NCBI GenBank assembly: GCA_041392205.1
Contig: JAWKMO010000007.1
Coordinates: 1-64,000, forward strand
Direction: 5' to 3'
From: Halomarinibacterium sp041392205
GTDB lineage: Bacteria > Bacteroidota > Bacteroidia > Flavobacteriales > Flavobacteriaceae
DNA length: 64,000 bases
How positions within the stretch are numbered: position 1 is the first letter of the stretch; each line of letters opens with the position of its first letter. Below the pieces are notes generated by a model, which saw only the letters and a program-made list of their open reading frames with translations, searched no databases and was not told the DNA's origin. This document shows, in pieces, positions 50,086-59,880 of the stretch. The translations under genes and the position numbers were made by a program.

Positions 50086-51971
50086 AACAAATTAGCATCT
50101 TAGTACTTCTTTTTGCAATGGGCATTTTAAATGCGCAGGAATATCCTATTAAAGATATAAATCCATTGCTTAAAGTGGGTGTAAATGGGGTAATTCGAAA
50201 AAATGATACTCAAATTTGGCTTCATAATTACAATTCTATGACGATAGAGGATAAAATGGTTGTCACTGTTTTTAATCAGAAGGTCATGGAAGATCTATAC
50301 TTTTATGTTCCTTATGATAGCTATGATAGTGTTAAAGAATATCACGCTTATATCTACAATGAGCAAGGTGAAAAAGTGAAAACTTTTAAGAAAAAAGATT
50401 TTTTAGATTTAAGTGCCGCTGGAAATAATTTATATTCAGATGATAGAGTAATTTTATTGAAACTTACACCAACTTTTTATCCTTTTACTATTGAGTTTTA
50501 TTACCAAAAACACACTTCTTCTACAGCGTTTATACCTCCTTTTATACCCTACGCATACTCTGGCATGAGCATAGAAATGGCATCCTACACCCTTTATAAT
50601 GAAAAAGAAATTCCAATTTTTTCAAAAAAAGAAAACTTTGAAAATTATACTATTCGTGTGGAAGAGAGTCCCCAGAAATATCATTTTGCCGTAAAAACCC
50701 TACCCCCCATCATAAATGAAGAATTAAGTCCTACTTACCGCGAATTTATGCCTTGGGCAAGGTTTGTTCCTGAAAAATTTCAATTGAAGGGAGAAACGAC
50801 ACAAATCAATTCTTGGGAACAATTTGCAAGATGGTATAGAGAGAGTTTGTTAATGGATAGAGACGTTCTTAATGATAATACAATTGCTCAAGTGAAACAA
50901 TTAGTTGCAGGAATTGAAGATCCTAAGTTGAAAGCAAAAGCTATTTACGAATATATGCAACAAAAAACCCGGTATATAAGTGTACAAATTGGCATTGGTG
51001 GCTGGCAACCTTTTCCTGCAAAAGAGGTTGACAAATTGGGGTATGGAGATTGTAAAGGATTAACAAACTATACCAAAGCACTACTAAAAACCCAAGGGAT
51101 AGATTCGTATTATACTCTTGTGGAAGCCGGTCCTAACGGTTTGGATATAGATGAAAACTTTGTCGCTCAACAAGGAAATCATGCTATTTTATCTGTTCCT
51201 TTTGAAGATGAATGGATATTTCTAGAATGTACCAGTCAGGATTTACCTTTTAATTTTTTGGGAACTTTTACCGATGATCGAAAAGTACTCATGATTACAC
51301 CCGAGGGAGGAATTTTCCAAAAAACACATACCTATACCCCCGAAATGAACCGTCAAATTACAAAAGTGAGTGCTATTATGGGTGAGGATTTTATCTTGAG
51401 GGGTCAGGTAGAAAGTAATTCGCATGGCTTAAAATATTATGAAATCTATGGCCTCGAGCAGCAAACTGAGAAGGAAAAAGAACTTCACTACAAAGATAAA
51501 CTGAACTTTCATAATGGGTTAACAATAGAGGGAATTAAATTACAAAATGATAAGGACCAGATTAATTTCACTGAAAAATTAAATTTTGTAAGCCCATCTT
51601 ACATTACAAAAGCTGGAGACAAAATGTTACTTAATCCTAATCTTTATAGCCGAATAATTGATTTACCTAAAAAGGATAGTAAAAGAATATTGCCATTAGA
51701 AATACGCCGAGGGTATTCCTATCATGATGAAATCCTATTGCAATTACCCGAAAATTATTCTTTAGATGCTGTTTTTGAACCGTTTCAACTTACCACCGAT
51801 TTTGGAACTTACACCATTAATTTAACAGTTAACGGAAACAGCGTGACTTACAAAAGAGATTTAGTATTGCAATCCGGTAGATGGTCTAAGGAACGTTATA
51901 ATGACTATGTAGAATTTATAAAAGAAATAGTAAAAAAAGATAAATCCAAAATTGTATTAAAACCCATTTAA
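50082..51971 (+). CDS. DUF3857/transglutaminase-like secreted protein 1
   Basis: A 629-residue protein with a signal peptide (ISILVLLFAMGILNAQ), an N-terminal DUF3857 beta domain (about 30-240) and a transglutaminase-like core. C324 in YGDCKGLTNY, a following His and an Asp form a likely Cys-His-Asp set. The C-terminus is a beta domain of the DUF2569/DUF3858 kind. It starts with GTG in the dtd stop codon. Proteins of this pair are common in Flavobacteriia; the substrate is unknown. Confidence 0.85.
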   Translation: MKQISILVLLFAMGILNAQEYPIKDINPLLKVGVNGVIRKNDTQIWLHNYNSMTIEDKMVVTVFNQKVMEDLYFYVPYDSYDSVKEYHAYIYNEQGEKVKTFKKKDFLDLSAAGNNLYSDDRVILLKLTPTFYPFTIEFYYQKHTSSTAFIPPFIPYAYSGMSIEMASYTLYNEKEIPIFSKKENFENYTIRVEESPQKYHFAVKTLPPIINEELSPTYREFMPWARFVPEKFQLKGETTQINSWEQFARWYRESLLMDRDVLNDNTIAQVKQLVAGIEDPKLKAKAIYEYMQQKTRYISVQIGIGGWQPFPAKEVDKLGYGDCKGLTNYTKALLKTQGIDSYYTLVEAGPNGLDIDENFVAQQGNHAILSVPFEDEWIFLECTSQDLPFNFLGTFTDDRKVLMITPEGGIFQKTHTYTPEMNRQITKVSAIMGEDFILRGQVESNSHGLKYYEIYGLEQQTEKEKELHYKDKLNFHNGLTIEGIKLQNDKDQINFTEKLNFVSPSYITKAGDKMLLNPNLYSRIIDLPKKDSKRILPLEIRRGYSYHDEILLQLPENYSLDAVFEPFQLTTDFGTYTINLTVNGNSVTYKRDLVLQSGRWSKERYNDYVEFIKEIVKKDKSKIVLKPI

Positions 51972-51975
51972 TAAT

Positions 51976-54021
51976 ATGAACCAATCGTATCAAAATTTTA
52001 GCTTTCTATCCAATAGAAGATTTGTAATTATCACTTTTTCATTCCTTTTTTCATTGCCGCTTTTCTCTCAGGATTTCAGATTTGGGAAAGTAAGTAAAGA
52101 AGAACTTTTAGAAACTCAACATCCCACTTTTCCAGAGAGTAATGCAGCAGTGCTTTATCGAGAAATTAAAAGTCATTTTGACTACAATCAAGACGATGGT
52201 TTTTATGTTATTACGAATGTTTTTGAACGAATAAAAATTTATAAGAAAGAAGGATTTGAGTGGGGAAATGTAGCGCTCGATTTGTACGATGAATCTAACC
52301 GATCTAGGGAAGATATAAGTAGTATAAAAGGATATACCTATACACTTGCCGCTAATGGAAAAATTGAAGAAACCAAATTAGGTAGGGATGGTATTTTTGA
52401 AGAAAAACAAAGCAAATACCGCAAAACGTATAAGTTTGCCATGCCAGCCCTCAAAGAAGGATGTGTGATTGAATATGAATACACCATGAAATCTCCTTTA
52501 ATTGGAAGCATAGACACCTATCGATTTCAGGAAACTATTCCTGTGAATAATGTCTTGGTAGATTTTAGAACTCCCGAATATCTAAACTATAAAAATCACC
52601 GAAGAGGCTGGATATTTTATGAGGTAAAGCAGGATAGTAGAGAAAGATCCCTCGATTACATTTATACAAGATCGGCTTTAGAAACAAACAGGGCAGTTGC
52701 TTCAAATGAAAAGCAAACCATTAAATTTAAAGAAAATAGCTATCGGGTTGAGTTAAATGGAGTCGAGCCAATTATTGAGGAATCCTATTCTGGAAATTTA
52801 GATAATTATACCTCTTCTATAACTTTTGAATTAGAGTTTACTCGTTTTCCTAATTCCCCATTTAAAATGTATGCTACCAATTGGGAAGCAGTGACCAAAT
52901 CTATTTATGAGTCCGATGCCTTTGGAGGGCAATTAGATAAACGTAAATATTTTGAAGAAGACCTGGATAAAGAAATAGCAAGTGCATTAAACCAAAAAGA
53001 AAGGGCAATTAAGGTTTTTGAATTTGTAAAGCAGAAAATGAATTGGAACAAATACATAGGGGTTGTTTGTGATGATGGGGTAAAAGAAGCGTATAAAAGC
53101 GGCATAGGAAGTGTGGCAGAAATTAACTTGATGCTTACCGCCATGCTTCGCCATGCAGGGTTTAAATCCAACCCCATAATATTAAGTACAAAAGATAACG
53201 GAATTCCCATATTTCCCACCCGAAGCGGATTTAATTATGTGATTTCTTCAGTTGAACTTCCCGATGGACTATTACTCTTGGATGCTAGCAATAAAAATGC
53301 AATTCCAAATGTTTTGGATGAAAAATTACTCAATTGGCAAGGAGTGATGCTTTGGGAAAGTGGGGCTTCAAATTGGGTGCCACTGCAATCACAAGAAAAA
53401 AGCCAAGCGGCCTATTTATGCAATGCAAAAATAAATGAAGCTCTTGAGCTTGAAGGGGATATTAAAGCACAATATACGGCTAATAATGCGCTTTCAAAAA
53501 GAGAAGAATTTAAAGGACTTACCATTGCAGACGCCACTAGTAAATTGGATTATAAAAATGTTCAAATTTCAAACCTTGAATTTTCTGAAATGGACAATCC
53601 CTACCAACCCTTAAAAATGTCTTATAATTTTGTAGCTTCCGATTATATTGAAGAAATAAACAGCGAATATTACTTTAGTCCTTTGGCATTTTTGGCAATG
53701 AATGAAAATCCATTTAAACTCAATGACAGAAAATATCCCATTGAATATGGATATGCACAAATTGATAAAGTTATTTTTTCTATAGAAATTCCAGAAGGAT
53801 ACCAAGTAAAAAGCTTACCCCAAAACACTAATTTAATAGTGGGTGAGAACGATTATGAGTTTAAATATTTAGTTTCCCAGAGAGGTAATTTTATTCAGCT
53901 AATGATGAATTTTGGAATCAACAATGCAAGTGAAGCAGCAGAGAACTATCAAACCCTAAAAGATTTCTATCAAACCATAGTTGATAAAGAAAAAGAAAAA
54001 ATTGTTTTATCAAAACTGTAA
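51976..54021 (+). CDS. DUF3857-domain secreted protein 2, transglutaminase Cys absent
   Basis: A 681-residue paralogue in layout: signal peptide, DUF3857 domain, transglutaminase-like core and a C-terminal beta domain. The block that should hold the active Cys reads SGIGSVAEINLMLTAMLRHAGF, with V380 at the Cys position (GSV for GDC), so it should be catalytically dead. It starts 4 bp after the first protein's gene. The pair may form an active and an inactive partner, or one may be a scaffold. Confidence 0.83.
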   Translation: MNQSYQNFSFLSNRRFVIITFSFLFSLPLFSQDFRFGKVSKEELLETQHPTFPESNAAVLYREIKSHFDYNQDDGFYVITNVFERIKIYKKEGFEWGNVALDLYDESNRSREDISSIKGYTYTLAANGKIEETKLGRDGIFEEKQSKYRKTYKFAMPALKEGCVIEYEYTMKSPLIGSIDTYRFQETIPVNNVLVDFRTPEYLNYKNHRRGWIFYEVKQDSRERSLDYIYTRSALETNRAVASNEKQTIKFKENSYRVELNGVEPIIEESYSGNLDNYTSSITFELEFTRFPNSPFKMYATNWEAVTKSIYESDAFGGQLDKRKYFEEDLDKEIASALNQKERAIKVFEFVKQKMNWNKYIGVVCDDGVKEAYKSGIGSVAEINLMLTAMLRHAGFKSNPIILSTKDNGIPIFPTRSGFNYVISSVELPDGLLLLDASNKNAIPNVLDEKLLNWQGVMLWESGASNWVPLQSQEKSQAAYLCNAKINEALELEGDIKAQYTANNALSKREEFKGLTIADATSKLDYKNVQISNLEFSEMDNPYQPLKMSYNFVASDYIEEINSEYYFSPLAFLAMNENPFKLNDRKYPIEYGYAQIDKVIFSIEIPEGYQVKSLPQNTNLIVGENDYEFKYLVSQRGNFIQLMMNFGINNASEAAENYQTLKDFYQTIVDKEKEKIVLSKL

Positions 54022-54023
54022 TA

Positions 54024-54350
54024 ATGAATCTTCAAAACGCTCAAAAACTAGTTGACGATTGGATTAAAGAACATGGGGTTCGTTACTTTAATGAATTGAC
54101 CAATATGGCACAACTTACCGAAGAAGTAGGCGAAGTAGCTCGTATTATTGCTCGAAGGTATGGAGAGCAAAGTGAAAAAGAGAGCGATAAAGAAAAAGAT
54201 TTGGGAGAAGAACTGGCCGATGTGGTTTTTGTCGTTTTATGTCTTGCCAACCAAACGGGAGTTGACTTACAAGCAGCCTTCGAAAAAAAAATGGAGGAGA
54301 AAACCCAACGCGACCATGACCGTCACCATAGTAATCAAAAACTAAAATAA
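54024..54350 (+). CDS. MazG-like nucleotide pyrophosphohydrolase
   Basis: A 108-residue all-helical protein with LTEEVGEVARIIARR and DLGEELADVVFVVLCLA. The EEVGE and ELADV acidic clusters bind magnesium in the MazG/dCTPase superfamily. It hydrolyses non-canonical or excess nucleoside triphosphates. It is within the rsgA-aroA gene string. Confidence 0.9.
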   Translation: MNLQNAQKLVDDWIKEHGVRYFNELTNMAQLTEEVGEVARIIARRYGEQSEKESDKEKDLGEELADVVFVVLCLANQTGVDLQAAFEKKMEEKTQRDHDRHHSNQKLK

Positions 54351-54351
54351 A

Positions 54352-54588
54352 ATGTTCAAAAAAATAATACACCATAAAGGTTTTTGGAGATCGGTAGTTT
54401 CATTGGCAATAGCATTTGCCTTGTTATTTTGTATTTTTAAGTGGGTTATTGAAGGATTTAGTTTTGCCTTTATTAGCCAAAACAATCCCTACTTGTTTTT
54501 ACTTTCTATTGCGTTAGGCGGATTTATTTATGGTTTTTTTGTTACCTACGGAAAATTTTGGAGAAAACTGAAAGAGCAACAGCAGTAA
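54352..54588 (+). CDS. Small two-helix membrane protein (78 aa)
   Basis: A 78-residue protein with helices near 14-30 (VVSLAIAFALLFCIFKWV) and 45-62 (LFLLSIALGGFIYGFFV), ending in a basic tail. The family is unknown to me. It is located between the mazG-like gene and aroA with spacings of 1 bp on each side. Confidence 0.75.
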   Translation: MFKKIIHHKGFWRSVVSLAIAFALLFCIFKWVIEGFSFAFISQNNPYLFLLSIALGGFIYGFFVTYGKFWRKLKEQQQ

Positions 54589-54589
54589 T

Positions 54590-55822
54590 TTGAAGGCTAT
54601 TTTACATCATACGAAGCTCCCTAATAAAGCATTTCAAATTCCCATAACGGGTTCAAAAAGTGAATCGAATAGATTGCTAATACTGCAGGCTTTATATCCA
54701 AGTATTGCAATTGAAAACCTTTCTGAAAGCGACGATACAAAGTATCTTCAAAAGGCTTTAATTTCGCAAGAAAGTGTTGTTGATATTCATCATGCGGGTA
54801 CTGCCATGCGTTTTTTAACATCCTATTTTGCCTGCAAAGAAAACTCTGATGTAATCCTAACAGGAAGCCAAAGAATGCAAGAACGCCCTATTGGAATTTT
54901 GGTGGAGGCGCTGCGAGAATTAGGTGCCACTATTCAATATGTAAAAAAAGAGGGTTACCCGCCTTTAAAAATTAAAGGAAAAAAAATTACGAATCATCAA
55001 GTTTCTATTGCTGCCCATACAAGCAGTCAATACATTTCGGCCCTCATGTTAATAGCGCCTTCCCTACCTAACGGATTAACCCTACAATTGGAGGGGAAAG
55101 TAACTTCTGTACCGTATCTAAAAATGACATTGTCTTTACTAAATCAACTTGGTATTGAGGGTAATTTTTCGGAAAATACAATTCAAATTTTTAATAAAAA
55201 GGGATTCACAAAACAAAGTGTTACTGTCGAATCTGATTGGAGTTCAGCCTCCTATTTTTACAGTATTGTGGCCCTATCAGATGCAGCGGAAATCACATTA
55301 AAAAGTTATAGGAACCCTAGTTTACAAGGAGACGCACTACTATCAGAAATCTATAAAAGTTTGGGAGTAAAAACGGATTTTTTTCCGAAGGAAAATGCCA
55401 TAAAACTGTCAAAAAGCAATCAAGAATTGTCCAAAAAAATCAATTTTAATTTAGAAAATACCCCAGATATAGCGCAAACCCTAGCGGTAACTTGCTTTGG
55501 GTTAGGTTTAGGCTGTGAGCTTACTGGGTTACATACCTTAAAAATTAAAGAAACCGATAGACTTTTGGCCTTAAAAATAGAATTAGAAAAATTAGGAGCT
55601 TCGGTATCCATTACTAAAGATACACTTCATTTAGAACCTTCAAATACGATTATTAAGGATATTTCCATAGCTACGTATAACGATCACCGTATGGCCATGG
55701 CATTTGCTCCTTTAGCCTTAAAAAAATCATTACAAATTGAGGATTGTGAAGTGGTTTCAAAATCGTACCCAAGCTTCTGGGAAGACCTTCAAAAAATAGG
55801 ATTTTCCATTCAATTTCAATAA
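54590..55822 (+). CDS. aroA: EPSP synthase
   Basis: A 410-residue protein with TGSKSESNRLLILQAL near the start, HAGTAMRFLTSYFA, the GSQRMQERPI block, VESDWSSASYF and the C-terminal TYNDHRMAMAFAPL. It makes 5-enolpyruvylshikimate-3-phosphate, linking it to the aromatic pathway genes 8 kb upstream. It begins with TTG 1 bp behind the small membrane gene; no upstream ATG is in frame. Confidence 0.95.
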   Translation: MKAILHHTKLPNKAFQIPITGSKSESNRLLILQALYPSIAIENLSESDDTKYLQKALISQESVVDIHHAGTAMRFLTSYFACKENSDVILTGSQRMQERPIGILVEALRELGATIQYVKKEGYPPLKIKGKKITNHQVSIAAHTSSQYISALMLIAPSLPNGLTLQLEGKVTSVPYLKMTLSLLNQLGIEGNFSENTIQIFNKKGFTKQSVTVESDWSSASYFYSIVALSDAAEITLKSYRNPSLQGDALLSEIYKSLGVKTDFFPKENAIKLSKSNQELSKKINFNLENTPDIAQTLAVTCFGLGLGCELTGLHTLKIKETDRLLALKIELEKLGASVSITKDTLHLEPSNTIIKDISIATYNDHRMAMAFAPLALKKSLQIEDCEVVSKSYPSFWEDLQKIGFSIQFQ

Positions 55823-55837
55823 TAAATTAGCTTTTAC

Positions 55838-55869
55838 TTGACAACCCCTATCTGGAGGTTGTATATTTG
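55838..55869 (+). promoter_or_regulatory. Promoter of queA
   Basis: TTG at 55838-55840 and TATATTTG at 55862-55869, 21 bp apart, a full match to the Bacteroidota consensus. Confidence 0.75.
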
Positions 55870-55895
55870 CCGCTTCAAAAATAAAAGCCATCACT

Positions 55896-56951
55896 ATGGG
55901 AATGAAATTATCCAATTTTAACTTTAACCTACCTAACGAATTACTAGCAGAATACCCAGCACCCAATAGGGACGATGCTCGATTAATGGTTTTGGATCGA
56001 AAGACAAAAACGATTGAACACAAAATGTTTAAGGATTTAATAGATTATTTTAATGAAGAGGACGTATTGGTACTTAACAATACAAAAGTTTTTCCTGCAA
56101 GACTCTTTGGTAATAAAGAAAAAACCGGCGCTCGTATAGAAGTTTTTTTATTACGCGAATTAAATTCCGAAACCCGTCTTTGGGATGTTTTGGTAGATCC
56201 AGCCCGTAAAATTAGAATTGGAAACAAACTCTATTTTGGCAACGACGAATCCCTAGTAGCTGAGGTAATAGATAATACTACCTCTCGTGGAAGAACGCTA
56301 CGATTCCTTTTTGATGGATCCTACGAGGAATTTAGAAATAAACTTACGGAGTTAGGAGAAACCCCCCTCCCAAAATATATTAAAAGAGAGGTTGAACCAG
56401 AAGATGCAGAGCGATATCAAACCATATTTGCCAAAAATGAAGGAGCTGTTGCAGCACCTACCGCCGGGCTTCACTTTTCTAAACACCTAATGAAACGCTT
56501 AGAGATTAAAGGAGTTAATTTTGCGGAAGTAACACTTCATGTAGGATTGGGAACTTTTAGTCCAGTGGAAGTAGAAGATCTTTCAAAACACAAAATGGAT
56601 TCAGAAGAGATGATGATAGGGCCAGATGCAGTAGCTACCATTAACAAAGGAATTCAAAATAAAAAAAGAATTTGTGCTGTAGGGACCACGGTCATGCGAA
56701 CATTAGAAAGTTCTGTTTCCTCTGGAGCAACTTTAAATCCGTATGTAGGTTGGACCAATAAATTTATTTTCCCTCCCCATGATTTTAGTATTGCCAATGC
56801 CATGGTGACCAATTTTCACACTCCAAAATCAACATTGCTAATGATGGTGTCTGCTTTTGCAGGGCACGATTTTATAAAACAAGCTTACGCCGAAGCAATA
56901 AAAGAAAAATACCGTTTTTATACCTATGGAGACGCTATGTTAATTATATAA
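55896..56951 (+). CDS. queA: S-adenosylmethionine:tRNA ribosyltransferase-isomerase
   Basis: A 351-residue protein with FNLPNELLAEYPAPNRDDARLM, PARLFGNKEKTGARIEVFLL, AAPTAGLHFS and THVG-like ATLHVGLGTF. It transfers the ribosyl part of SAM to 7-deazaguanine in tRNA, a step of queuosine synthesis. It has its own promoter and terminator. Confidence 0.97.
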   Translation: MGMKLSNFNFNLPNELLAEYPAPNRDDARLMVLDRKTKTIEHKMFKDLIDYFNEEDVLVLNNTKVFPARLFGNKEKTGARIEVFLLRELNSETRLWDVLVDPARKIRIGNKLYFGNDESLVAEVIDNTTSRGRTLRFLFDGSYEEFRNKLTELGETPLPKYIKREVEPEDAERYQTIFAKNEGAVAAPTAGLHFSKHLMKRLEIKGVNFAEVTLHVGLGTFSPVEVEDLSKHKMDSEEMMIGPDAVATINKGIQNKKRICAVGTTVMRTLESSVSSGATLNPYVGWTNKFIFPPHDFSIANAMVTNFHTPKSTLLMMVSAFAGHDFIKQAYAEAIKEKYRFYTYGDAMLII

Positions 56952-56975
56952 GGGCGATTTAAAATCGACTTCTAT

Positions 56976-57005
56976 AAAAAGCCCTATTTTAATAGGGCTT
57001 TTTAT
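56976..57005 (+). terminator. Terminator after queA
   Basis: AAAAAGCCCTATT pairs with AATAGGGCTTTTT around TT; a smaller hairpin CGATTTAAAATCG precedes it. Confidence 0.92.
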
Positions 57006-57076
57006 TTTTAATTATTTTTTACGCTTATAAAAATAAAAAAAGTATCTTAGAGGGTTAGTAACTAGCCAGTTTCAAG

Positions 57077-58726
57077 ATGAAAAGAAAGTTTCTTTTACTT
57101 CTTAGTATCCTTTTAGGAATGTCTTTGCATTCACAAGAAAATCAGACCCCAATTAGTTGGGAGTTAGGTTTTCAAACAGTGACTCCTATAGAACTCCCAC
57201 CCATCAATATTGAAGCGCTAAAAGTGGAGGATAGCATAAACGACCTAGATAAAACACTTCCTTGGCGTTATGGAGTGGTTAGACCCATTGTATTAGACTT
57301 CAATAACAGTGGTGTTTGGACCCAATTAGATAATGGAGATAAAATTTGGCAAGTTGCTATAAAATCACCAGAGGCTATAAATTTAGGGATTAACTTCAAC
57401 AACTTTCACCTACCCGAAGGAGCAACCCTGCAAATGTTTAATGATGAGAAAACAGATTATTCACGAATTTATACCCATAAAAATAATTTAGATTCCCGTG
57501 TATTAGGTTCTTGGTTTATTGAAGGCTCTGTAATTGTAATTGAATATTACCAACCCTCAAATGTTGTTTCTCCTGCAGTTTTAGAAATTGGGAGTATTAT
57601 CCATGGCTACAGAATGGGAAGGGTGCGTCAAATGATACAGGGTGGAAGAGGTCTTGGTGATTCTGGAGACTGTAATTATGATGTAAATTGTTCCATAGGG
57701 AGTGACTTTGAAGCTAAAAAAGACATCCTTAAAAAAACAGTAGCACTTATTAACTTAGGGAATGGGCATTTATGTTCAGCTGCACTTATTAATAATACCC
57801 TTCAGGATAAAACGCCTTATCTGTTAACGGCTAATCATTGTTTGGAAAATTCGGATCCAGCGTTATGGTCTGTTCGATTTAACTGGGTGAGCCCTAATCC
57901 AATTTGTGGAGAAGAAGGTGATAGTGCCGATATTCAATCCAATTTTACCATGAGTGGCGCTCAATTAAAAGCAAATAATACCACATCAGATTTTGCTTTG
58001 GTTCAATTGTTTAATCCTATTCCTTCCTCTTGGGATGTCGCTTTTGCAGGATGGGATAATAGCGATACTACACCTCAGTTTCAAGTGGGAATTCATCATC
58101 CTAATGGAGACATCATGAAAGTTTGTAGAGATAATGATCCGGCCCTAAAAGAAACGGCAAATGGGGTTGCTGTGTGGCTTATTAAAGGTGTTTCAGCAGG
58201 GAATGGAAATGGATGGGATATGGGAACGACCGAGAGTGGTTCTTCTGGTTCTCCATTGTTTAACGAAGAAGGAAGGATTATTGGACAATTATATGCTGGA
58301 CAATCCTTTTGTAATGGCATAGAAAATAATGGCGATTATGATATCTACGGAAGGTTTAATACCTCTTGGAATTCTGGAAACACACCAGAAACCAGACTTA
58401 AAGATTGGTTGGACCCCCTGCAATTAGGACAAACGCAAATAGGCACCATTGAAAATTCATTAAATATTGGAGATTTTGAATTTACAGGCGAATTATTTGT
58501 CTATCCAAACCCAGCTTCAAATTATATAATGATTATTAATACTCGATATCCTAATTTAAGCTATAAGTTCTTCAATATAATTGGACAACAAGTATCTACA
58601 GGAGCTATTTCCAATTCCGAAAATAAAATTGCTATTGAAAAGTATCCAGAGGGTATTTATTTTCTTCTTTTAATAGATGAAGATACCAATGACAGTATCA
58701 CAAAAAAAATTATTATCTCACGGTAG
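57077..58726 (+). CDS. Secreted trypsin-like serine protease with T9SS signal
   Basis: A 549-residue protein: signal peptide (FLLLLSILLGMSLHSQ), a propeptide-like region to about 205, a chymotrypsin-fold protease and a T9SS type A sorting domain (VYPNPASNYIMI to KKIIISR). The triad is H254 (LTANHC), D305 (TSDFALVQ) and S390 (SGSSGSPLF). Cys residues at CNYDVNCSIG and elsewhere and the general layout resemble lysyl endopeptidase, Lys-C type. The sorting domain would move it across the outer membrane by the type IX system. Confidence 0.9.
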   Translation: MKRKFLLLLSILLGMSLHSQENQTPISWELGFQTVTPIELPPINIEALKVEDSINDLDKTLPWRYGVVRPIVLDFNNSGVWTQLDNGDKIWQVAIKSPEAINLGINFNNFHLPEGATLQMFNDEKTDYSRIYTHKNNLDSRVLGSWFIEGSVIVIEYYQPSNVVSPAVLEIGSIIHGYRMGRVRQMIQGGRGLGDSGDCNYDVNCSIGSDFEAKKDILKKTVALINLGNGHLCSAALINNTLQDKTPYLLTANHCLENSDPALWSVRFNWVSPNPICGEEGDSADIQSNFTMSGAQLKANNTTSDFALVQLFNPIPSSWDVAFAGWDNSDTTPQFQVGIHHPNGDIMKVCRDNDPALKETANGVAVWLIKGVSAGNGNGWDMGTTESGSSGSPLFNEEGRIIGQLYAGQSFCNGIENNGDYDIYGRFNTSWNSGNTPETRLKDWLDPLQLGQTQIGTIENSLNIGDFEFTGELFVYPNPASNYIMIINTRYPNLSYKFFNIIGQQVSTGAISNSENKIAIEKYPEGIYFLLLIDEDTNDSITKKIIISR

Positions 58727-58752
58727 TTTTTAATCTCAAAAAGGATGCAAAT

Positions 58753-58767
58753 CTCTTAATTTAAGAG
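58753..58767 (+). terminator. Weak hairpin after the protease gene
   Basis: CTCTTAA-T-TTAAGAG is a perfect palindrome, with TT but no long T run behind it. Confidence 0.35.
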
Positions 58768-58807
58768 GTTTCTTAAATTACCAAAAAATATATGGTAATT
58801 TTACCAA

Positions 58808-59848
58808 ATGATTTCTGAAAAAAAAGACATTAGGACTCTTAGCAAAGAACAACTTCGCGATTTTTTTATTTCGAAAGGAGATAAAGCCTTTAGAGGAAAC
58901 CAAGTGTACGAATGGCTTTGGAGCAAAGGGGCGCATTCTTTTGAAGATATGACCAATATTTCAAAAGAAACTAGGGGCCAACTGGAGGAACATTTTACCA
59001 TTAATCATATTAATGTAGATACCATTCAAAAAAGTAGTGATGGCACGATTAAAAATGCTGTTCGCCTGCACGACGGTCTCATCGTCGAATCGGTTCTTAT
59101 TCCCACCTCAAAACGAACTACAGCCTGTGTGTCTTCACAAGTGGGTTGTAGTTTGGATTGCAAATTTTGCGCTACTGCTCGTTTAAAACGAATGCGGAAT
59201 TTAAACCCAGATGAAATTTATGATCAAGTAGTAGCCATTCATCGTGAAAGTATGCTGTATCACAATAGACCGCTTACAAATATTGTTTTTATGGGGATGG
59301 GAGAACCCCTTATGAATTATAAAAATGTGCTCGAATCCATCGAAAAAATTACGAGCGATGAAGGTTTAGGAATGTCTCCCAAACGGATAACCTTATCTAC
59401 TTCTGGCGTACCTAAAATGATAAAAAAATTGGCCGACGATGAAGTGAAATTTAATCTAGCAGTATCACTTCATTCAGCCATTCAAGAAATACGGGCGCAA
59501 ATTATGCCTTTTGCAAAAACCTTTACGCTAGAAGATTTACAAGAATCTTTAGTGTATTGGTATTCAAAAACAAAAAAGAAAATAACCTACGAATATGTCG
59601 TATGGAAAGGGATTAACGATACTAATGAAGCCATAAAAGCCTTGGTGACCTTTTGTAAACATGTCCCGTGTAAGGTTAATTTAATTGAATATAATCCTAT
59701 TGATGAAGGGGATTTCCAGCAGGCAAATGACAGTGCCATTCAAAATTATATTGAACAATTAGAATCCCATCGAATTCCCGTTACCTTTAGGAGAAGTAGA
59801 GGTAAAGATATTGATGCCGCTTGTGGGCAATTAGCCAATAAGCAATAG
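58808..59848 (+). CDS. rlmN: Dual-specificity RNA methyltransferase RlmN
   Basis: A 346-residue radical SAM protein. The cluster motif is C114-x3-C118-x2-C121 (GCSLDCKFC), followed by GMGEPLMNY and the C-terminal FRRSRGKDIDAACGQL with the methylated Cys. It methylates A2503 of 23S rRNA and A37 of certain tRNAs. The upstream gap has an AT-rich dyad but no clear promoter. Confidence 0.97.
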   Translation: MISEKKDIRTLSKEQLRDFFISKGDKAFRGNQVYEWLWSKGAHSFEDMTNISKETRGQLEEHFTINHINVDTIQKSSDGTIKNAVRLHDGLIVESVLIPTSKRTTACVSSQVGCSLDCKFCATARLKRMRNLNPDEIYDQVVAIHRESMLYHNRPLTNIVFMGMGEPLMNYKNVLESIEKITSDEGLGMSPKRITLSTSGVPKMIKKLADDEVKFNLAVSLHSAIQEIRAQIMPFAKTFTLEDLQESLVYWYSKTKKKITYEYVVWKGINDTNEAIKALVTFCKHVPCKVNLIEYNPIDEGDFQQANDSAIQNYIEQLESHRIPVTFRRSRGKDIDAACGQLANKQ

Positions 59849-59880
59849 ACGCGATAATTTCGATATATTTATTGCCATAA

